From positions 1 to 6,808 of the forward strand of contig DAOWJC010000035.1 in the NCBI GenBank assembly GCA_030640595.1: 6,808 nt of DNA, written 5' to 3'. Positions within the stretch are counted from its first letter, which is position 1. The number at the start of each line of letters is the position of its first letter. The translations under genes and the position numbers were made by a program. The notes beneath the pieces are model-generated. The model saw only the letters and a list, made by a program, of their open reading frames with translations, was not told the DNA's origin and did not search any database. Shown here one piece after another: positions 1-5,810 of this stretch. The stretch is from Dehalococcoidia bacterium (GTDB lineage: Bacteria > Chloroflexota > Dehalococcoidia > Dehalococcoidales > DAOWJC01).

Positions 1-254
1 ACTTCCTCAAGGTCGGCTTTGCCGCTGAAAGCGAAGACGTGGTAGCTAATGCCAGGCAGAAGCTAGAGAAAAAACAGCTTGACCTCATTGTGGCTAACGA
101 TATTACTGACGCCAGTAGCGGTTTTGGTGCTGATACCAATAAAGTAACCCTGATTGACCGAAAGGGTAATATAGAAAGTCTACCCCTGCTAACCAAAAGA
201 GAGGTAGCTGATAGGATACTGGATAAGGTGGTGGGGCTTCTTAAGCCCCGCTAA
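1..254 (+). CDS. coaBC: CoaBC bifunctional protein, C-terminal end (phosphopantothenate-cysteine ligase domain), 5' truncated
   Basis: The frame is open from the window edge (first full codon at 3) to TAA at 252-254, so only about 83 C-terminal residues are visible. The segment starts inside the phrase KVGFAAESED, a hallmark of the CoaB half. The motif VANDI follows about 25 residues later, then FGADTNKVTLIDR, which matches the CoaB nucleotide-binding region. In this family CoaB joins cysteine to 4'-phosphopantothenate using CTP, and CoaC decarboxylates the product, both in coenzyme A synthesis in the cytosol. The N-terminal flavin-dependent CoaC half would lie upstream of the window, so the fusion is inferred from the usual bacterial arrangement; a stand-alone coaB is possible. 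The stop codon runs directly into the Shine-Dalgarno of the next gene, which suggests one transcript. Confidence 0.88.
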   Translation, partial: FLKVGFAAESEDVVANARQKLEKKQLDLIVANDITDASSGFGADTNKVTLIDRKGNIESLPLLTKREVADRILDKVVGLLKPR

Positions 255-261
255 AGGAGAG
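253..261 (+). promoter_or_regulatory. Shine-Dalgarno for the nuclease-like gene, overlapping the coaBC stop
   Basis: AAAGGAGAG lies 5 nt before the GTG at 267 and shares two bases with the coaBC TAA stop. This supports GTG as the start and suggests translational coupling. Confidence 0.7.
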
Positions 262-266
262 AATCA

Positions 267-764
267 GTGCAAGCTCAATGTGTGCCTGAAATTGACGTTC
301 TTATCGCAGTAGTAAAGTGGCTTCATTTGAAGGGGTGGCAAATTGAAAGGGTCTCTATGCCACATGGCCGAGGGATTGACTCGATTATGAATAGAAATAA
401 GCTAGAAGCCGAGCTTACTAGCGCTGGCATACCAATTAGCAACATAAAGTTTATACAGGCGGGAGAAGATATTAGAGCTAGACAGGGAAATAATCTCTGG
501 AAAATAGAGTGTAAATGTTTAGGCAGCGGTAAGCGCACAACAGATAAAAATCATTTTGACAGGGCAGTTGCTAGCACCGTGTCATATTACACCCAAAAAG
601 AAGGATTACGACTTGGTCTTGCATTGCCTGAGGGATATGAAAGATATCTTAAGAATAAGTTGCCTCAGACTCTTAGAGAAGCGATTAATTTATGGTTATT
701 CGTATATGTTAGCGCAGATGATTTCCTCGCTGTATTTGAACCCAAAGAGGAATTACCATTCTAA
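267..764 (+). CDS. Uncharacterised protein with PD-(D/E)XK nuclease-like core
   Basis: This 165-aa protein starts at GTG 267, chosen for the good Shine-Dalgarno and the 12-nt gap after coaBC. I do not recognise a named family. The layout resembles the restriction-endonuclease-like fold: an N-terminal helix with a conserved-type acid (E8) running into KWLHLKGWQ, then D68, then a strand with E81-x-K83 (WKIECK), which gives D-x12-ExK. It continues with an amphipathic stretch DRAVASTVSYYT (98-109), a strand RLGLALP (115-121) and a strand LWLFVYVSADD (142-152). In such proteins the D, E and K form the metal-dependent phosphodiesterase centre. The same fold also occurs in non-nuclease or inactive proteins, so DNA cleavage is an inference. 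Residues 32-66 form an extra segment between the first helix and the acid, which could be an insertion. No signal peptide or membrane segment is visible, so it is probably cytosolic. No methyltransferase or other restriction partner lies nearby, which argues against a classical restriction system. Confidence 0.72.
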   Translation: MQAQCVPEIDVLIAVVKWLHLKGWQIERVSMPHGRGIDSIMNRNKLEAELTSAGIPISNIKFIQAGEDIRARQGNNLWKIECKCLGSGKRTTDKNHFDRAVASTVSYYTQKEGLRLGLALPEGYERYLKNKLPQTLREAINLWLFVYVSADDFLAVFEPKEELPF

Positions 765-780
765 ATATATAAGTAGAAAT

Positions 781-890
781 ATGGGGCATAATCCCCTATA
801 CGGGAAGTCCAAGAGGGGGCGAAGCTCTCTCTCCAAAATCCCTCCCCCTCTCCTTGTAAGGAGAGGGGGATTAAGGGGGTGAGGTTGTTA
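781..890 (+). repeat. GC-rich palindromic (REP-like) intergenic repeat
   Basis: The core is a perfect 13-bp inverted repeat at 843-855 and 858-870 with a 2-nt GT centre (arms TCCCCCTCTCCTT and AAGGAGAGGGGGA). Purine-rich flanks extend it on the right (ATTAAGGGGGTGAGG, 869-883). The left side is a degraded counterpart (CTCCAAAATCCCTCC, 831-845). Further G-run/C-run blocks lie at 783-796 and 813-832. The class resembles REP-type or small non-autonomous elements scattered between genes in many genomes. The outer limits are my estimate. As RNA the core would form a very stable hairpin that could protect or end the upstream transcript, but no T-run follows it, so it is not called a terminator. Confidence 0.65.
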
Positions 891-921
891 AGTGAATTCT
901 GAACAAGGGAAGAAGTGAACA

Positions 922-1125
922 GTGAACAACGAAGTAAAAGGTATTGGTAAGTTCTGTGAGTCAACTTGCCCAATCTGCGTTGCCGCTAGGGGGAAAGCAA
1001 AATGGCTCAAGCCGTTAGTCAAGGTTGCATATTACTGCCTCTGCGGAAAGCCAGCTATGTTTCTTAGGATACCAACGCCTTGTACTTCGAGAGAGAAGCA
1101 GACGGGGAAAAAGCCGTGGGAGTAG
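922..1125 (+). CDS. Small cysteine-rich protein, possible zinc ribbon
   Basis: This 67-aa protein starts at GTG 922, the only usual start after an in-frame TGA at 916-918. It carries six cysteines: C12, C16 and C19 (CPIC), then C39 and C41 (CLCG), then C54. The spacing suggests one metal site built from C16/C19 and the later cysteines. The C-terminus is basic (REKQTGKKPWE). Many bacterial genomes encode short proteins with a CPxC followed by a second cysteine knuckle and a basic tail, generally of unknown role; this one resembles them without an exact match I can name. It ends 10 nt before the valS start, consistent with cotranscription. The Shine-Dalgarno is weak (AAGGGA at 905-910 is 11 nt away, AGAAG at 911-915 is 6 nt away). 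If it is not a gene, 765-1135 contains only the repeat and no other gene that I can see. Confidence 0.5.
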   Translation: MNNEVKGIGKFCESTCPICVAARGKAKWLKPLVKVAYYCLCGKPAMFLRIPTPCTSREKQTGKKPWE

Positions 1126-1135
1126 TAGAACAAGC

Positions 1136-3814
1136 ATGGCAGAAGCGTTGAATGTTGAATATGAAATGCCGAAAGCCTATGAGCCGGGGAAGGTTGAGGC
1201 TAAGTGGTATAAGTTCTGGCTGGAGAAGGGTTACTTCAAGCCCAGGATAGACCCGGGAAAGAAGCCCTTTGTCATCGTCATGCCACCACCCAATGTTACC
1301 GGCGAGCTTCACATCGGGCATGCCTTAACCGCCACGCTAGAGGACATTATGACCCGCTGGCATCGGATGAAGGGCGACCCCACCCTTTGGCTCCCCGGTA
1401 TTGACCATGCTGGCATCGCTGCCCAGGTGGTGGTGGAGCAACTACTGGCTCAAGAAGGGCTAGACCGACATCAGTTGGGCAGGGATAAATTCCTGAAGAG
1501 AATGAGGCAGTGGGCAGACGAGTGCCGTGGCACTATTTCCAGGCAACACCAGAGGCTGGGCGCTTCCTGCGACTGGAGCCGGGAGAAATTTACTCTGGAT
1601 GAGGGACCAAGTCGGGCGGTGCGCACTGCCTTCGTCCGTCTATACAACAAAGGGTTAATCTACAGGGGGGAACGGATTATCAACTGGTGCCCCCGCTGTG
1701 CTACTGCCCTCTCTGACCTTGAAGTAGAACACAAAGAAATAATGGGGTATCTATATTATGTTCGCTATCCTATGGCTGGGAGCGACAAAGATTTTATAAC
1801 CGTAGCCACCACCCGACCCGAGACAATACTTGGTGACACCGCCGTAGCCGTCAACCCCAAAGATGACCGGTTCAAGGCTATGATAGGGAAGAAGGTTATC
1901 CTTCCCGCAGTGAACAGGGTAATACCTATTGTGGCTGATGAGGCGGTTGACCCTGGCTTTGGCACCGGTGCGGTTAAAGTCACTCCGGCTCATGACCAGG
2001 TAGACTTTGAGATAGCCCAGCGCCAAGGACTGCCTCTGGTAAATATACTGAATCCTGATGCTACCATGAATGAGAATGCCGGACCCTATGCTGGGCTCGA
2101 CCGATTCTCCTGCCGTCGGGCTATACTATCCGACCTGGAGAAAGACGGGTTTCTGGTAAAGACTGAGCCCTATACCCACTCGGTGGGGCACTGCGACCGC
2201 TGCCAGACAGTTATTGAACCGCTCGCCAGCAAGCAGTGGTTTATCAACAGCCAACCACTGGCTAAAGCGGCTATCAATGCCGTGTTAGACGGGCGTATTA
2301 CCATTATTCCCTCCCGATTTAACAAGGTCTACCTCAACTGGATGGAGAATATTCGTGATTGGTGCATCAGCCGCCAGCTATGGTGGGGACACCGAATCCC
2401 GGTATGGTATTGTCAGGACTGCGGGGAGCTGACGGTAACTGTTGAAGATGCCAAAGCCTGTAGCCATTGTGGCTCAGCCAATATCAACCAAGACCCGGAT
2501 GTTCTGGATACCTGGTTTAGCTCAGCACTATGGACTCACTCCACCCTGGGCTGGCCTGATGATACCGAAGAGTTAGGCTACTTTTACCCTGGCGCAGTAA
2601 TGGAAACTGGCTATGACATCCTCTTTTTCTGGGTAGCCAGAATGATTATGATGGGTCTGGAGGATACTGGCGACATCCCCTTCAGCACCGTTTACCTTCA
2701 CGGTCTGGTGCGCGATGAGAAGGGGGAGAAGATGAGCAAGATTAAGGGCAATGTGCTTAATCCGATTGACACACTGGAGAAATACGGCACCGATGCCCTG
2801 CGCTTTGCCCTATCCACGGGCACATCACCGGGAAATGATATCAAGCTAACCACATCAAGGTTAGAGGCCGGTCGCAACTTTGCCAACAAGCTGTGGAATG
2901 CCACTCGGTTCGTAGTCAGGAGCATTGAGCCCGACCGCACCGATATGGAAATTCAGTGGAACTTGCTCCCGGTAGAAGACCGCTGGATTCTATCCCGTTT
3001 GAGTGGCACTATATCCAGTGTAACCAGTCTAGCCGAAGGCTTCCAGTTTGGCGAAGCCCAGAGGCAACTCTATGATTTCCTGTGGGGTGAATTCTGCGAC
3101 TGGTATATTGAACTAGCCAAGATTCGCCTTCGCTCCACCACAAGGGGAGTGCCATCGCCTGTCCCGGTTCTGGTTTATGTTCTGGAGACCTCGCTCCGTT
3201 TGCTGCACCCCTATATGCCCTTCGTCACCGAAGAGCTGTGGCAAAACCTCAAGAAACATCTACCCCAGGACTGGCAAGCCACTGAGTCCATAATGGTAGC
3301 CGCTTACCCTGATGGCACAGGAATAGCCACTGACCCAGAAGCTGAACGAATTATGGAACCGGTAATAGAAATAATACACTCTATTCGCAATGCCCGGGCT
3401 CAATACAAGGTAGAGAGCACAAGGTGGATTGAGGCGCAAATCTATAGTGGCAAGCTTACACCAGCCATCACCCCCTATTCTCAAGCTATCCAGACCCTGG
3501 CTAGAGCAAGACCGGTTATCTTCCTGGACAAGAGACAAGAAGGGCTACCAACTGAAAATGCCCTGGTATTAGTGCTAAAAGAGACCGAGGTAACCATACC
3601 TATGGAAAGCATGGTCAATCTGGAAGCTGAGAAGAAACGGCTACAGGAGGAGATAGAACAAAGCCAAGCCGAGGTGGCTCAGCTTGAAAAAAGGCTCAAG
3701 GATAAGGAGTTTCTGACCAAGGCGCCGCCGGCTATCGTGGAAAAGGAACGAAGTAAACTAGCCACAAGAAAAGATAAACTGGAAAGGTTAAAGCAACAAA
3801 TCCTTAAATATTAG
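1136..3814 (+). CDS. valS: Valyl-tRNA synthetase
   Basis: This complete class I synthetase of 892 aa charges tRNA-Val with valine in the cytosol; bacterial ValRS are usually about 880-950 aa. The Rossmann-fold HIGH motif is at residues 59-62, after PPPNVTGEL. The GASCDWSRE block follows at about 142. The CP1 editing domain starts near TTRPE (225-229) and includes VTPAHD near 285. Cysteine pairs C185/C188, C353/C356, C426/C429 and C442/C445 look like metal knuckles; the last four make a zinc ribbon. DVLDTWFSS precedes the second signature, which reads KMSKI at 532-536 instead of KMSKS. An anticodon-binding helical domain fills about 600-750, and the C-terminal coiled-coil arm about 825-892. 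The ATG at 1136 was chosen over in-frame TTG 1025 because the upstream 37 residues overlap the small ORF and do not resemble ValRS. GGGAG at 1118-1122 is rather far (13 nt), so initiation may depend on coupling to the preceding ORF. Confidence 0.97.
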   Translation: MAEALNVEYEMPKAYEPGKVEAKWYKFWLEKGYFKPRIDPGKKPFVIVMPPPNVTGELHIGHALTATLEDIMTRWHRMKGDPTLWLPGIDHAGIAAQVVVEQLLAQEGLDRHQLGRDKFLKRMRQWADECRGTISRQHQRLGASCDWSREKFTLDEGPSRAVRTAFVRLYNKGLIYRGERIINWCPRCATALSDLEVEHKEIMGYLYYVRYPMAGSDKDFITVATTRPETILGDTAVAVNPKDDRFKAMIGKKVILPAVNRVIPIVADEAVDPGFGTGAVKVTPAHDQVDFEIAQRQGLPLVNILNPDATMNENAGPYAGLDRFSCRRAILSDLEKDGFLVKTEPYTHSVGHCDRCQTVIEPLASKQWFINSQPLAKAAINAVLDGRITIIPSRFNKVYLNWMENIRDWCISRQLWWGHRIPVWYCQDCGELTVTVEDAKACSHCGSANINQDPDVLDTWFSSALWTHSTLGWPDDTEELGYFYPGAVMETGYDILFFWVARMIMMGLEDTGDIPFSTVYLHGLVRDEKGEKMSKIKGNVLNPIDTLEKYGTDALRFALSTGTSPGNDIKLTTSRLEAGRNFANKLWNATRFVVRSIEPDRTDMEIQWNLLPVEDRWILSRLSGTISSVTSLAEGFQFGEAQRQLYDFLWGEFCDWYIELAKIRLRSTTRGVPSPVPVLVYVLETSLRLLHPYMPFVTEELWQNLKKHLPQDWQATESIMVAAYPDGTGIATDPEAERIMEPVIEIIHSIRNARAQYKVESTRWIEAQIYSGKLTPAITPYSQAIQTLARARPVIFLDKRQEGLPTENALVLVLKETEVTIPMESMVNLEAEKKRLQEEIEQSQAEVAQLEKRLKDKEFLTKAPPAIVEKERSKLATRKDKLERLKQQILKY

Positions 3815-3821
3815 GAGGAGG
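3813..3821 (+). promoter_or_regulatory. Tandem Shine-Dalgarno overlapping the valS stop
   Basis: AGGAGGAGG offers two overlapping anti-SD matches, 6 nt and 3 nt before the ATG at 3825. Its first two bases are the last two bases of the valS TAG stop, so the downstream gene is likely to be coupled to valS translation. Confidence 0.8.
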
Positions 3822-3824
3822 AGA

Positions 3825-4301
3825 ATGTTCGAGAGAATACTTGTTCCGTTGGATGGTTCTAAAGTAGGTGAGTCTGCCTTGCCCTATATTGAGGAACTGG
3901 TATCTAAGCTATCGCCAGAGGTAAAGGTAGAGGTTACTCTCTTTCAGGTAGTAACAACACTGACTCACTTTGTTACCGTTAGGGAAGCAGGCACCGAAAT
4001 TCCCTATACTGAGGAAGAAATGGAGCAAATCAAGGGAGAGGCTACGGACTACCTTAATAAGGCTGGTGAAGGCTTAAGAAGCAAAGGGGCCATTGTGAAG
4101 TGTAAAGTGGGAGTCGGCAAAGCTGCCGAGGAGATTATCAAAGCCGCTGACGAAATCAATGCTGACTGGATTGCTATGTCAACACACGGACGCTCAGGTA
4201 TTAGTCGGTGGGCTTTCGGCAGTGTTACTGACAAGGTATTACGGGGAGGAAACAAGCCAATGCTCATGGTGAGAGCACCGAGAGGGGCTGGGAAGACATA
4301 G
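3825..4301 (+). CDS. Universal stress protein (UspA family)
   Basis: This 158-aa single-domain protein matches the family length of about 140-160 aa. It begins with the typical first strand and loop, ILVPLDGS (residues 5-12, with D10 in the nucleotide-binding position). It ends with the signature STHGRSG at 119-125, GS at 132-133 and VTDKVLRGGNKPMLMVR. The ATP-binding pattern known from MJ0577-type proteins is G-x2-G-x9-G-S/T. Here it reads S119-x2-G122-x9-G132-S133, so the first glycine is serine, a common variant, and ATP binding remains plausible. Usp proteins are cytosolic dimers that accumulate in stress or growth arrest; the exact role is rarely known. It starts 10 nt after valS and is probably cotranscribed. 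It is the last plus-strand gene before the convergent junction. Confidence 0.95.
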   Translation: MFERILVPLDGSKVGESALPYIEELVSKLSPEVKVEVTLFQVVTTLTHFVTVREAGTEIPYTEEEMEQIKGEATDYLNKAGEGLRSKGAIVKCKVGVGKAAEEIIKAADEINADWIAMSTHGRSGISRWAFGSVTDKVLRGGNKPMLMVRAPRGAGKT

Positions 4302-4361
4302 CTACCTCGCAGGTATGCTCTCTTGCTCATTAAGATTGAATCCCATTTTACCTCTAGAGTC
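4302..4361. other. Convergent intergenic junction, no clear terminator
   Basis: Sixty bases separate the stop codons of the stress protein and the ctaB-like gene. A small hairpin (TACCT 4303-4307, AGGTA 4311-4315) sits just after the plus-strand stop. A 7-base arm, TGCTCTC at 4316-4322, complements GAGAGCA at 4271-4277 inside the end of the stress-protein gene, so a branched fold is possible. There is no U-tract for either direction. If transcription ends here it is not by a textbook intrinsic terminator. Confidence 0.4.
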
Positions 4362-5213
4362 TTACTTTAATAGCCAGATGTCCAGACACATGGTAAGGAA
4401 TATCAAACCCAGATACGGGAAAGCCGATAGCTTATATAGCCTCCAGGCATCCTGAGAGTCACTAGAAACCGCCAATCGTGAACCGGCATAAACCATAGTG
4501 ATACCCAGTAGATTGACTAATATTAGATAAAGCCAGGCAAAGCCGCCTACGAAATAGAGACCAATAGAAGCGGCGTAAAGCACCAGGGAGAACGCCAGCA
4601 ACACCTTTACTGCGTCTTTAACCTGCCAACTCATTGGGAAGTAGCTTATTCCAGCCCCAAGATAGTCCTCCCGATTAGCAATCATAATGCTCCAAACATG
4701 AAGCGGCAGCCAAATAGCAATAAGAAGGCATAGAAACAATATTTCCCAGCTAAAGGCAGGCTCAATGGCAAACCACCCCATAAGCACCGGGGCACAGCTA
4801 GCTATCACTCCCTGGGGGTAAACGCAGGTTACCTTTTTACGCCAGGTCGCCGCAACTATACTACCGCCTAAACCAGCTAGAAACACGAACGGGTGCAGCT
4901 GCCAGGCTAGAACCAAGCCAACAATAACCAAGCCTATAGTCAAGGGTAATACCTTTTCCGGTGGGTAAATGCGCTTTGAGGGCAAGGCTCTATGCTTGGT
5001 GCGTTGCATCCGGGCATCAACATCACGGTCTAAATAGTTGGTTAATCCATTAGCCCCGGCACTGGCTATTAAAATCGTCAGGGCAATAAGGAGCAACTTT
5101 AGTGATAGGTGTCCACCACCAGCTATGATAGCCGCACAAACACCAATAAAGGTTAGCAAGCTACTCTGGCGGGGCTTTAATACCTCAATATAGTTTTTAA
5201 CCGTTTGATAAAT
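4362..5213 (-). CDS. ctaB: UbiA-family prenyltransferase resembling heme O synthase (protoheme IX farnesyltransferase)
   Basis: This is an integral membrane protein with eight or nine hydrophobic segments. With a start at ATT 5213 it has 283 aa, close to the family's usual 280-300. The N-terminus reads YIEVLKPRQSSLLTF, a typical CtaB beginning. The first Asp-rich motif NYLDRDVDARMQRTKHR has D62 and D66 in this numbering; the second conserved region is LPLHVWSIMIANREDYLGAG. CtaB adds a farnesyl chain to protoheme IX, giving heme O for terminal oxidases. Differences from the usual form are T58 where CyoE has Asn four residues before D62, APVLMGW in place of PPxxGW, and LPLHVW in place of PPHFW, so another UbiA acceptor is possible. 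No ATG, GTG, TTG or CTG occurs between the in-frame TAA at 5250-5252 and TTG at 5157-5159. Starting at that TTG would delete the LKPR motif. ATT 5213 or ATA 5216 are the candidate starts behind GGGAG. No oxidase genes are in the window. Confidence 0.82.
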   Translation of the reverse strand: MYQTVKNYIEVLKPRQSSLLTFIGVCAAIIAGGGHLSLKLLLIALTILIASAGANGLTNYLDRDVDARMQRTKHRALPSKRIYPPEKVLPLTIGLVIVGLVLAWQLHPFVFLAGLGGSIVAATWRKKVTCVYPQGVIASCAPVLMGWFAIEPAFSWEILFLCLLIAIWLPLHVWSIMIANREDYLGAGISYFPMSWQVKDAVKVLLAFSLVLYAASIGLYFVGGFAWLYLILVNLLGITMVYAGSRLAVSSDSQDAWRLYKLSAFPYLGLIFLTMCLDIWLLK

Positions 5214-5221
5214 TATTAAAT

Positions 5222-5226
5222 CTCCC
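5222..5226 (-). promoter_or_regulatory. Shine-Dalgarno that places the ctaB-like start at ATA/ATT
   Basis: On the minus strand GGGAG is followed by ATTTA and then ATA-ATT-TAT in the ctaB frame. Spacing is 5 nt to ATA (5216-5214) and 8 nt to ATT (5213-5211). No comparable site precedes the downstream TTG at 5159, where only CAGAGTAGC is found. Confidence 0.5.
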
Positions 5227-5237
5227 GAGCCACAATT

Positions 5238-5265
5238 AAAATAGGTCCCTTAAGTAACTGCGCAA
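5238..5265 (-). promoter_or_regulatory. Weak candidate promoter close to the ctaB-like gene
   Basis: On the minus strand TTGCGC (5265-5260) and TATTTT (5243-5238) are separated by 16 nt. Transcription would begin near 5231, just upstream of the GGGAG site. Both boxes are imperfect and the match could be chance. Confidence 0.25.
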
Positions 5266-5288
5266 TACCCTTCTGACAATAGCTGCAT
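5250..5288 (-). CDS. Possible 12-codon leader peptide upstream of the ctaB-like gene
   Basis: On the minus strand ATG at 5288 is preceded by AGGAGA (5303-5298, 9 nt spacing) and opens a 12-residue frame, MQLLSEGYCAVT, ending in TAA at 5252-5250. It is in the same frame as the ctaB-like gene and ends 36 nt before the ATT candidate. The start codon lies in the loop and stem edge of a perfect hairpin (5278-5295). Translation of this short frame could therefore bring ribosomes to, or open, the downstream initiation region. It may also be chance: short frames with an SD-like run are not rare. Confidence 0.25.
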   Translation of the reverse strand: MQLLSEGYCAVT

Positions 5289-5295
5289 AGCTATT
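5278..5295. repeat. Perfect 7-bp hairpin in the ctaB leader
   Basis: AATAGCT (5278-5284) and AGCTATT (5289-5295) are exact inverted copies around the 4-nt centre GCAT. Neither strand has a following T-run, so it is not an intrinsic terminator. It overlaps the ATG of the possible leader peptide. Confidence 0.5.
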
Positions 5296-5380
5296 CGTCT
5301 CCTGTCACTCTAACTGCTAAGAGGCTTGTAGTCTGTGATGTTCCGGTTAATAAGAAGTAGAGGGTTAGCGAGAATGGTTG

Positions 5381-5386
5381 ATTATA
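5381..5386 (-). promoter_or_regulatory. Possible -10 box after ruvX
   Basis: The minus strand has an exact TATAAT at 5386-5381, just past the ruvX stop. The region where a -35 box should lie (around 5404-5410, reading TGGAAGA) is a poor match. If real it would give the ctaB-like gene a leader of about 160 nt containing the hairpin and the short frame. Confidence 0.25.
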
Positions 5387-5393
5387 ACCTCAC

Positions 5394-5804
5394 CTAATAT
5401 GCCTCTTCCAGATAACCTTGCAGAATGAGCGCTGCGGCGATGGCATCGTGCCTGACTTTTTCCCTGGTTTTTTTGCGATTAACTGCTTGCCTCAGGCGCT
5501 TAGCTGATACCGTTGTCAAACGCTCATCCCTAAACTCTACAGGAACCTCGGTATGCTCGCATAGCTTCTGAGTAAAGGCTTCTACCTTCTCAGCCTGCTT
5601 ACCTATACTACCATCCATAGACCGTGGTAGCCCGACCACAATGTGCCTGACCTGTTGCTGGTTAACAATATCAATAATAGCTTCTATATCTAGTGTCTCA
5701 TCTTTGCGGTTAATAATGGTAAACGGGCTAGCTAATATACCCTGAGGGTCGCTGAGGGCCACCCCGATTCTCTTATCCCCAATATCAAGTCCTAGACTGC
5801 GCGT
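5394..5804 (-). CDS. ruvX: RuvX/YqgF family RNase H-fold nuclease (putative pre-16S rRNA nuclease / Holliday junction resolvase)
   Basis: With a start at ACG 5804 the protein has 136 aa, the usual family size of about 135-140. The first strand reads RSLGLDIGDKRIGVALSD, with catalytic D7 and the GDKRIGVA signature. It continues with HIVVGLPRSMDGSIG (about 54-68), FRDERLTT with E94, and RHDAIAAALILQGYLEE with D120, so the three acidic residues of the active site are present. E. coli YqgF takes part in 5' maturation of 16S rRNA; resolvase activity has been proposed for relatives. The only conventional start in frame is GTG 5762, which would remove D7 and the whole first strand. Between the in-frame TAG at 5843-5841 and that GTG there is no ATG, GTG, TTG or CTG. 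ACG (6 nt from GGAGG) or ATA 5807 (3 nt) is therefore the likely start. It follows alaS directly, a common bacterial neighbour. Confidence 0.9.
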   Translation of the reverse strand, partial: TRSLGLDIGDKRIGVALSDPQGILASPFTIINRKDETLDIEAIIDIVNQQQVRHIVVGLPRSMDGSIGKQAEKVEAFTQKLCEHTEVPVEFRDERLTTVSAKRLRQAVNRKKTREKVRHDAIAAALILQGYLEEAY

Positions 5805-5810
5805 TATATG

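Noticed and set aside
556..882. Plus-strand 108-aa open frame
   Set aside because: It lies mostly out of frame inside the nuclease-like gene and ends in translated repeat (PPPLLVRRGGLRG).
761..973. Minus-strand 70-aa open frame across the repeat
   Set aside because: Its translation (LTPLIPLSLQGEGEGF) is the usual product of reading the palindromic repeat. It has no family features and overlaps the start of the small cysteine-rich gene.
1025..1135. In-frame N-terminal extension of valS from TTG 1025
   Set aside because: The 37 residues do not look like ValRS, overlap the small cysteine-rich frame, and have no good ribosome binding site. ATG 1136 gives the normal N-terminus.
765..1135. T-box leader upstream of valS
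   Set aside because: Aminoacyl-tRNA synthetase genes can carry T-boxes, but I see no AGGGTGG-type antiterminator sequence, specifier stem or terminator with a U-run here.
4271..4322. Intrinsic terminator at the end of the stress-protein gene
   Set aside because: Complementary arms exist (4271-4277 with 4316-4322, and 4303-4307 with 4311-4315), but no U-tract follows on either strand and the outer arm lies within coding sequence.
4049..4330. Minus-strand 93-aa open frame opposite the stress-protein gene
   Set aside because: It is antisense to the well-supported UspA-family gene, with repetitive Ala/Leu/Ser content and no independent family match.
5157..5159. TTG at 5159 as the start of the ctaB-like gene
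   Set aside because: No Shine-Dalgarno precedes it, and starting here would drop the family-typical YIEVLKPR segment encoded just upstream in the same frame.
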